13,882 bases of DNA. Origin: Willaertia magna. Its lineage: Eukaryota > Heterolobosea > Eutetramitea > Acrasida > Naegleriidae. The notes under the pieces are model-generated. The model searched no databases and was not told where the DNA came from. It was given only the letters and a program-made list of their open reading frames with translations. The position numbers were made by a program, and so were the translations under genes. Positions 7,962 to 13,882 of this stretch are shown in pieces. The first letter of the stretch is position 1; each line of letters opens with the position of its first letter. The stretch spans positions 1 through 13,882 of the forward strand of contig CADWAF010004587.1 of assembly GCA_902984215.1 (NCBI GenBank), given 5' to 3'.

Positions 7962-9345
7962 ATGGATTGCATATTTGAATATTCCGACAAAACAAATTCT
8001 TTTATTAATTTCAATGAAAATCAAAACAGTTTCTTAAATTATAATAATAAAATTAATAAAATTATTTCTGAATTTCCTAATCTTTTTTTTATTACAAAAA
8101 ATAATAATTTTTATCGTGTCGATTTAAAAGAAGAAGAAGGAAGAGCAATATTAGAAAAAGAAAATGTCATTTCTGCAACTTCAGTATTTAGTAGTTATAA
8201 TTATTTAACAGAAAATCATGTTATTTTAAAGAATAATAAAGTAATTGATTTACCACAATTAGATGAAGATGATAAATTTGTTAATTTTGTGACTACTGGC
8301 GATTTATCTTGTTGTTTTTTATTGACTGGTAAGTTGTTTACAATGTTGTTTAAATTTTACAAAACAATTGTATTTTTATAATTTAAATTTTACAAAATGT
8401 TATAGAAAGAGGAAAAGTTTATTTTCACGGTATTAATGTTTACGGTATATTTGGTTGTACAACTTTACAAAAAGATGAAAAAATTACCAGTTTTGTAAAG
8501 CACACAGAATTAGAAGAGAAAATTACAAGTAAAATTGTTGACATTAAATGTGGATATTCATTTTGTGTTATAAGATGTGAAAATGGTGATTGTTATGGTA
8601 AGTATATCATTTCATTAGTTTTTAAATTATTGTAAAAATAGGAAGTGGATATAATTATTACGTGAATATGGGAATTACAACAAAGAAAGAATTACATGAA
8701 TTTACATTATTTAAAGAAATTGAAGGTAAAGTTAAACAATACGGTTGTGGATATTTTAGTTCTGTTTTTTTAACATGTAAGTTTTTATTTAAGTTTTTAT
8801 AAAATTATTTATTTACAATAACATCAAGTTGATGGAGATATTTATGTTTGTGGAAAACAAGATAAGTAAGTTGTAACATTTTAATTAACTATTTATTATT
8901 GTAAATAAACAGCGGACAATTTGGGACAGAATTTCCGTTAAGCAGTGGTCTCGGTATTCCATTAACAAAATTAGAATTAAATGGAATAAATAAATTTAAA
9001 AGTGTCATGTGTAGTGGACATTATTCCACTTTTTTAACAGAAAATAATACAATTTTTTGTTGTAACTATAGTTTTGCGCAACAAGGGTATTATTTTCCAA
9101 TTAAAACAAAAAACAAATTATTTATTGAAATTGATTGTAATTTAAATAATTTTATTGGCAGATTTGGAGAAAAGAAAAATGAAATTATTGAAATTGGAAT
9201 TCAAATTAATGGAAGTAAGGTAATGAGAGGTATTGTTTTGTGTAAAGAATTTAGGAAAAGTAAGAGTTTAAATTATTTTGTTAATAATTTGAAAAGTATT
9301 ATTGAAAGCAAACATTTATCTGATATGAATTTGTGTTTTCATTAA
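7962..9345 (+). CDS. C5: intact RCC1-like protein with truncated BTB start, 387 aa
   Basis: Exons are 7962-8328, 8406-8597, 8642-8776, 8829-8865 and 8913-9345, giving 1164 open nt. Introns are 77, 44, 52 and 47 nt in phases 1, 1, 1 and 2. The ATG follows a run of A's. It is the duplicate of C2 and differs by one codon in exon 1 and scattered substitutions. Examples are MDCIFEYSDK for MNCVFEYSDK, KTKNKLFIEIDC for KTKEEYFFEIDC, and CKEFRKSKS for CKEFGLSKS. RCC1 signatures GKVYFHGINVYGIFG, CYGSGYNYY and DGDIYVCGKQD/NGQFGTEFPL are kept. The C-terminus is the same LSDMNLCFH, the BTB opening strand followed by a stop. Frame and splice sites survive despite many substitutions and large intron length changes (intron 2 is 44 nt against 70), which suggests selection on the protein. 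It is convergent with A6. Confidence 0.85.
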
Positions 9346-9689
9346 TTTTGTTTTAATGTAAATGGTGTAATTACAAAAAATAGTTCATGCAAAATGATTA
9401 TTATACAGCCTTACTTTTAATAAAAGGTGAATAACAATTATCGATACAATTTTTATAGTGATAAATGCCTTTTTGGGACTTAAGAATTATTTCTTTTTAA
9501 ATTTTGAAAACAAATAAAAAGGCAAAAAATCTATAACAATTTTAATAAAAGTTACTTTATTATTTAGGGCGCTAAATAAGCGTTTAATGTATAGAGTAAA
9601 TAATTTTATCATTACGGTCATTTAATTTGAGGAAAAGAGTGAAACTTATTCTAATATGTTTTATTTTAATAATGGTATAAACAATAATA
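9346..9689. other. Convergent 3' intergenic region between C5 and A6
   Basis: It is the duplicate of 3587-3963 without the ~86-bp segment found there. The joint is at about 9477, where unit II reads TTTTTGGGACTTAAG. It also has a few unique short insertions (about 9351-9390 and 9570-9600). No gene is seen. It presumably holds the 3' end signals of both flanking genes. Confidence 0.65.
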
Positions 9690-11100
9690 TTAATTAAAAA
9701 TCAAATTAATATCAGATAAATTTTGATTTTCAATTAAACTTTTTAAATTATTGACAAAATAATTTAAACTCTTACTTTGTCTAAAATCTTTACACAAAAT
9801 AATTCCTCTCATTACATTTCTATTCATTTGAATTCCAATTTCAATAATTTCATCTTTCTTTTCTCCAAATCTTCCAATATAACTATTTAAATTACAATCA
9901 ACTTCAATAAATAAATTGTCCTTCTTTTTAATTGGAATATCATACTCTTGTTGTGCTGAATTTTTATTACAACATAAAATTGTATTATTTTCAGTTAAAA
10001 AAGTGGAATGATATCCATTACACATTACACTTTTAAATTTACTAATTCCGTTTAATTTTAATTTTGTTAATGGAACACCAAGACCACCATTTAATGGAAA
10101 TTCTGTTCCAAATTGTCCGCTTATTTACAAAATAAAATCAATAAAATTTACAATTATAAAATAACATTAATTATAACTTACTTGTCTTGTTTTCCACAAA
10201 CATAAATTTCTCCATCAACTAATTGTTTTTACAAATAAATAAAGTAAATAATAATATTTAATTAACAATAAATAAATTTGTAATAAACAACTTACATGTT
10301 AAAAAGACACTACTAAAATGTCCACAACCATATTGTTTAACTTTATCTTTTAATAATGTAAATTCACTTAATTCATCTATTGTTGTAATTCCCATATCTC
10401 TATAATAATTATATCCACTTCCTATTTTTAAAATATAATGTTGTAAGAAATAATAGTTTAATTTAAAAAATTATATACAAACCATAACAATCACCATTTT
10501 CACATCTAATAACACAAAATGAATATCCACATTTAATGTCAACAATTTTACTTTTCATTTTCTCTTCCAGTTCAGTATGTTTTACAAAACTTGTAATTTC
10601 ATTATTGTTTTTTATAGTTTTACAACCAAATATACCATAAGTATTAATTCCGTAAATATAAACCTTTCCCTTTTCTATTAATTATAGTTTTGTAAAGTGA
10701 CAAATAAAATTAATTATAAAAATAAAATTGTAAACATACCAGTCAATAAAAAACAACAAGTTAAATCACCAGGTGTTACAAAATTAATAATTTTATCATC
10801 TTGATCTAATTGTGGTAAATCATTTAATTTTTTATTCTTTAAAACAACATGATCTTGTGTTAAATAATTACAAGTTGCAAAAATTACAGTTGCTGAAATT
10901 ACATTCTCATCTACAAATATTAATTTTCCTTCTTTTAAATCGACACGATAAAATTTATTATTTTTTGTAATGACATAAAGATCAGGATATTCACAAATAA
11001 TTTTATTAATTTTGTGATTCATGAAATGGGTTTGATTTTCATTGAAGTTATTTAATAAAAAAGATTTTGTTTTGTCGGAATATTCAAAAAGGCAATTCAT
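9690..11100 (-). CDS. A6: intact RCC1-like protein with truncated BTB start, 381 aa
   Basis: Exons on the minus strand are 11100-10740, 10674-10483, 10421-10296, 10218-10182 and 10119-9690, giving 1146 open nt. Introns are 65, 61, 77 and 62 nt in phases 1, 1, 1 and 2. It is the duplicate of A3 with one codon less in exon 1 (NHKINK against NHKEINK) and one less in exon 5 (QMNRNVMRG against QINGSKVMRG). Exon 2 has GKVYIYGINTYGIFG; the microexon encodes DGEIYVCGKQD, then NGQFGTEFPL. The C-terminus is LSDINLIFN, identical to A3. The second intron uses a GTTTGT donor instead of the GTAAGT of A3, which could weaken splicing; without splicing the frame would run into intron sequence. It is convergent with C5. 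Function is inferred only as an RCC1-type binding propeller. Confidence 0.85.
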
Positions 11101-11140
11101 TTTTAGTTATTTTTTTAAAATTTTATTAATTGTGAATTAT

Positions 11141-11296
11141 TTTTTTTTACATTAAAAAAACAACACAAAGTCAACCTTCACTTAATCCAACCCCAATTAG
11201 CGATCTTGACTTAGGAGACTTTCTGTTGTGAGTTCAAATCCTTACGGATTTGAACTATCTAATAAATTCACATCCTAATTTTTTTTACATTAAAAA
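11141..11296. mobile_element. Possible small retroposed (SINE-like) element between 18-bp direct repeats
   Basis: The exact 18-bp string TTTTTTTTACATTAAAAA occurs at 11141-11158 and 11279-11296. Between them lie 120 bp that are richer in G+C and have no counterpart in the A3-B4 spacer of unit I. Inside are an A-box-like TGACTTAGGAG (11207-11217) and a B-box-like GTTCAAATC (11232-11240), which fit the RNA polymerase III consensus sequences TRRYNNARNNG and GWTCRANNC. They are only 25 nt apart start to start, too close for an ordinary tRNA, so a tRNA relic or tRNA-derived element is the best reading. The T-rich repeats could also be coincidental low-complexity sequence. Confidence 0.4.
11231..11256. 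repeat. Perfect 11-bp hairpin with TTAC loop
   Basis: AGTTCAAATCC (11231-11241) and GGATTTGAACT (11246-11256) are exact complements around a 4-nt loop. The left arm contains the B-box-like GTTCAAATC. It would fold well in RNA or single-stranded DNA. It lies in the spacer upstream of A6 and downstream of B7. Confidence 0.75.
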
Positions 11297-11334
11297 GAGG
11301 ATACCCTCAAATTGCCTACTTAACCTTTTGCAAT

Positions 11335-12757
11335 TTATTGTGAATAAATAAAAATATCTGATAAACTTCCTGCCTTAATTATATTCTCTAATTTTTCTTC
11401 AAAATAATCTAAACTTTTACTCTTCTTACAATTTTTACACAAAATAATTCCTCTCATACTTTTTTCAAGTTGAATACCCATTTCAATAACTTCATCTTCT
11501 CTTTCACCAAATTTACCAATAAATTTATCTAAATTACAATCCACTTCAATAAAATATTCTTCTTTTCTTTTTACTGGAAAAGTACATTCTTCTTCATGTG
11601 ATTGTTTACAACAATTTAATATATTATTATTTTCTGTTAATAAAAATGTATTATATCCACCACAAAGTACACTTTTATATTTACTGTAACTATTTAATTC
11701 TAATTTTGTTAATCCAATACAAGTAAGATGAGAAATAGTTGTGTCATAATTCTTTCCAAGTTGACCGCTTTTTATAAAATTAAAAGTTGGAATAAACACA
11801 AATAAAATAACTTACTCATTAAATTTTCCAGTGACATAAATTTCACCACTTTCTGAATTACAACTTGTTACATAATTAATTATTTTACAAAAATACAACT
11901 TACTTGTTAAATAAACAGTATGATAACAACCACAATCAAATTGTTTTACTTTTCCTTTTAATTGTTCTAATAAAGTAAATTCACGCAACTCATATGGATT
12001 ACCTTCAATTCCAATGTTCTTTTGACGATTGTGTCCGCTACCTGTTGTTGTATAGGTTATATTAATTTTAAAAATAAATATAATTTAATACATTACTTAC
12101 CATAACAGTCACCATTTTCACACCTTAAAATTGCAAATAAATATCCACATTTAATTTCAACAATTTTACTTTCTAATTTATCTAATTTTGTTTGTCTTTC
12201 AAATTTAGACAATTTCTTAACGTCACAACCAAATACACCATTTACATTTTCTCCATGAATAAATATTTTTCCCCTTTCTATTTATTTTTATAAATTCATT
12301 ATATTTACACGTTAAATTTTTTTTGTAATTTTTTTTGTAAAGCCTGTAATTTACAACATAAACACTTACCAGTCAATAAAAAAGCAAATTTCTTTGTGTC
12401 ACCAGTTGCTAACTTGATAAATTTATCATCCAAATCAATTTCTGGTAAATCTACAAGTTTTTTTGTTAAATAAACTTTATCTCTTGTTAAAATATTTTTT
12501 TCACCAAAATTTACGGAAATGTCAATAATATTGTTTTCATTCAAAATTACTGAAGAATTACCAACTAATTGATATCCATGATTATTTGTTGTAACGTAAT
12601 AAAAATTATAAGAATCCCAACAAATATTTTTCACATTTTCTACTTCTTTAAAATTTGTAATCATCCCTTCGTTTTTATTATTGGAATTGAAATCATGGGT
12701 TTCATTTTGAAATTCAAAAACGCAGATTGTGTTGCTGTTTGTGTTGTTTTCTTTCAT
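11335..12757 (-). CDS. B7: intact RCC1-like protein with truncated BTB start, 390 aa
   Basis: Exons on the minus strand are 12757-12370, 12277-12101, 12041-11904, 11852-11816 and 11767-11335, giving 1173 open nt. Introns are 92, 59, 51 and 48 nt, GT-AG, phases 1, 1, 1 and 2. The start is AAAAAAATGAAAG. It has the longest N-terminus of the family (MKENNTNSNTICVFEFQNET...) and is the only undamaged B copy here. Exon 2 carries GKIFIHGENVNGVFGCD, an RCC1 blade strand; exon 3 ends CGCYHTVYLT; microexon 4 gives SGEIYVTGKFND; exon 5 begins GQLGKNYDT, the classic RCC1 GQLG turn. The C-terminus reads KAGSLSDIFIYSQ and stops at the BTB opening strand. It is separated from D8 by 209 bp with no further gene. 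Probably a protein-binding propeller; the partner is unknown. Confidence 0.85.
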
Positions 12758-12966
12758 TTTTTTGTTTGTTGTGGAAAACTGATGTGAATTGCGACTAAGC
12801 AGACCATTTTTCTTTTAAAACTTTACAAAAAGTGTTTCGTAATTAGGTTCAGTAATTGTAGCTCAACTCTAGTTTATTAAACACAAAACACAATGTAAAG
12901 AGTGGATAGATTAAGATTTGAAATGACTTCAATTATTTACTGTATTACAATAAACATTTATACTTC

Positions 12967-13882
12967 TCACTTAAAGAATATTTGTATATCAGTCAACAAA
13001 TGGCCATCCATAAGCTTTTGAAAGTGATTATTACTTCTCAATCTACCCAGTAATTGCAAAGATGTAGAAAGAATCTTGTTAACCACAATGTAAGACTCAT
13101 TTGCACATGTAAAAACCTCTGCAACACAATCAGTAGATAAGAAACTAAATGCTTCAAAGGGAATGTAATTAATTTGTAAATCTGAATAAGTTGAGTTTTT
13201 GTAAACTGGCATACTTCCTGTGTGAAAAATCTTTCCTGTTTTAGAAATACAAACTGTGTGCCACGTTCCACAACTAACATGTTGTATGACATCACCAATT
13301 GGCAAATTAAAATTGACTTTTGTAAATCCAAATATTGTATTTTCATTAGAACCAATTCCTAATTCTCCATAATCTTGGGTTCCTATTTTCACCAATCAAT
13401 CAATCAGTCAATTATTGTAAATTAAATCACAATTATTGTAAATTATTATTGTTATTATTAGTACTTACCAAAACTATAAACCTCATTAGACATTGTCAAC
13501 ACAAAAGAAAATCCATAACTTGAAGACATGGTTTTCACAGTCATTGCTTTTTCCTTAGAAAAGAATTCAATAAGTATTGGAGTATTAATCGATATCAATT
13601 TTGAATCCACTTGCGGTCCTAATTGACCAAACTCAACATATCCACAACCATATAAATGTTTTAAATTATTTGTTTTCTCACTTTCTGTTGTAAGGAAAAA
13701 AGTATTATGATGACCACAATAAATTGTTTCCAACCCAATTTTTTCATCATCACTTTCACTTTCACTAGCTTTTCCAAACATGTCCAATTTCGTTGGAACG
13801 AGAATGGAATCGGAAACGAGACCAGTTCCTGTTTGTCCCCAATTATTTTGTCCAAAACCGTAAACTTCAGAATCTTCTGTTA
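12967..13882 (-). CDS. D8: canonical RCC1-repeat protein, 3' part (partial at right edge)
   Basis: Exon pieces are 13882-13469 (open to the edge) and 13382-12967, separated by an 86-nt GT-AG intron (13468-13383), phase 1. It is about 276 residues in the window. RCC1 blades are clearer than in the rest of the array: EVYGFGQNNWGQTGTG, then CGHHNTFFLT, HLYGCGYVEFGQLGPQ, EVYSFGTQDYGELGIG across the intron, CGTWHTVCISKTGKIFHTGS. After the last blade come an acidic/serine insert-free stretch and a tail ending GHLLTDIQIFFK, again the first strand of a BTB domain followed by TGA. A serine/aspartate-rich loop (ASESESDDEK) lies within one blade. Its intron falls at the same blade position and phase as intron 2 of the A, B and C genes, so it is a homolog and possibly close to the ancestral form. 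Function: a propeller of the RCC1/RCBTB kind, partner unknown. Confidence 0.85.

Larger units (their letters stand above)
6816..12514. repeat. Tandem duplication unit II (A0 remnant- B'X- C+ A- B-)
   Basis: It starts at the hybrid exon junction and ends in B7 exon 1 at the point where B4 homology stops (FGEKNIL region, TTTAC at 12510-12514). The first 154 nt (6816-6969) match 259-412 with only two differences by eye. Beyond 12514 the sequence (B7 N-terminus, D8) is single copy in the window. Confidence 0.8.

Noticed and set aside
11190..11262. A true tRNA gene around the GTTCAAATC motif
   Set aside because: The A-box and B-box are too close, no five-base-pair anticodon stem with T33 can be folded, and the acceptor stem has no partner. 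Only a tRNA-like relic can be argued.
12569..12787. Plus-strand frame of 72 codons, hydrophobic-looking
   Set aside because: It is antisense to B7 exon 1, which is conserved with its paralogs; the apparent hydrophobicity comes from complementing Asn/Lys/Glu codons.
13038..13355. Second minus-strand frame inside D8 (105 codons)
   Set aside because: It overlaps the RCC1 frame of D8 exon 2 in another phase and lacks RCC1 motifs.
13661..13855. Minus-strand frame of 64 codons in D8 exon 1
   Set aside because: It is out of phase with the clear RCC1 repeats encoded by the same bases.
1..13882. Bacterial operon or CRISPR-type array
   Set aside because: Spliceosomal introns, absence of ribosome binding sites and absence of regularly spaced short repeats rule this out; the repeats here are gene-sized paralogs.

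Overview
The window is very AT-rich DNA (about three quarters A+T by eye) from a unicellular eukaryote with short spliceosomal introns. The introns are GT-AG, mostly with GTAAGT or GTATGT donors, and run from about 43 to 115 nt. TAA and TGA both act as stops, so the code looks standard. Large lineage-specific RCC1/BTB families and this base composition would fit an AT-rich protist such as Anaeramoeba, but that assignment is a guess, not something the sequence proves.

Every recognisable gene here belongs to one family: RCC1-like beta-propeller proteins that end with the first residues of a BTB/POZ domain. Four intact multi-exon genes can be assembled. They are C2 (2194-3586, +), A3 (5437-3964, -), C5 (7962-9345, +) and A6 (11100-9690, -). 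A fifth, B7 (12757-11335, -), is also intact. All five share one architecture: five exons, introns in phases 1, 1, 1 and 2, a 37-nt microexon 4, and products of 381-390 residues. A more conventional RCC1 gene, D8 (13882-12967, -), enters from the right edge. A gene A0 (412 to beyond the left edge, -) leaves on the left. Three further copies are damaged: B'1 (1685-413, -), B4 (6969-5623, -) and B'X (7886-7147, -).

The order read left to right is A0-, B'1-, C2+, A3-, B4-, then A0 remnant-, B'X-, C5+, A6-, B7-, D8-. This is a head-to-tail duplication of a five-gene block (A0-, B'-, C+, A-, B-). Unit I is about 259-6815 and unit II about 6816-12514. The junction lies inside a hybrid first exon at 6815/6816, where the middle of a B-type exon 1 runs into the middle of an A0-type exon 1. 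After duplication the units decayed differently. In unit I the end of B'1 was fused in frame to A0 by deletion. In unit II B'X lost most of exons 1, 2 and 5 and gained a 60-bp insertion with a 5-bp target duplication. A short segment between A6 and B7 carries 18-bp direct repeats and RNA polymerase III-like boxes and looks like a small retroposed element.

The genes form an expanding paralog array rather than an operon. No catalytic domain is visible. RCC1 propellers generally bind proteins, small GTPases or chromatin, and the partner of this family cannot be read from the sequence.
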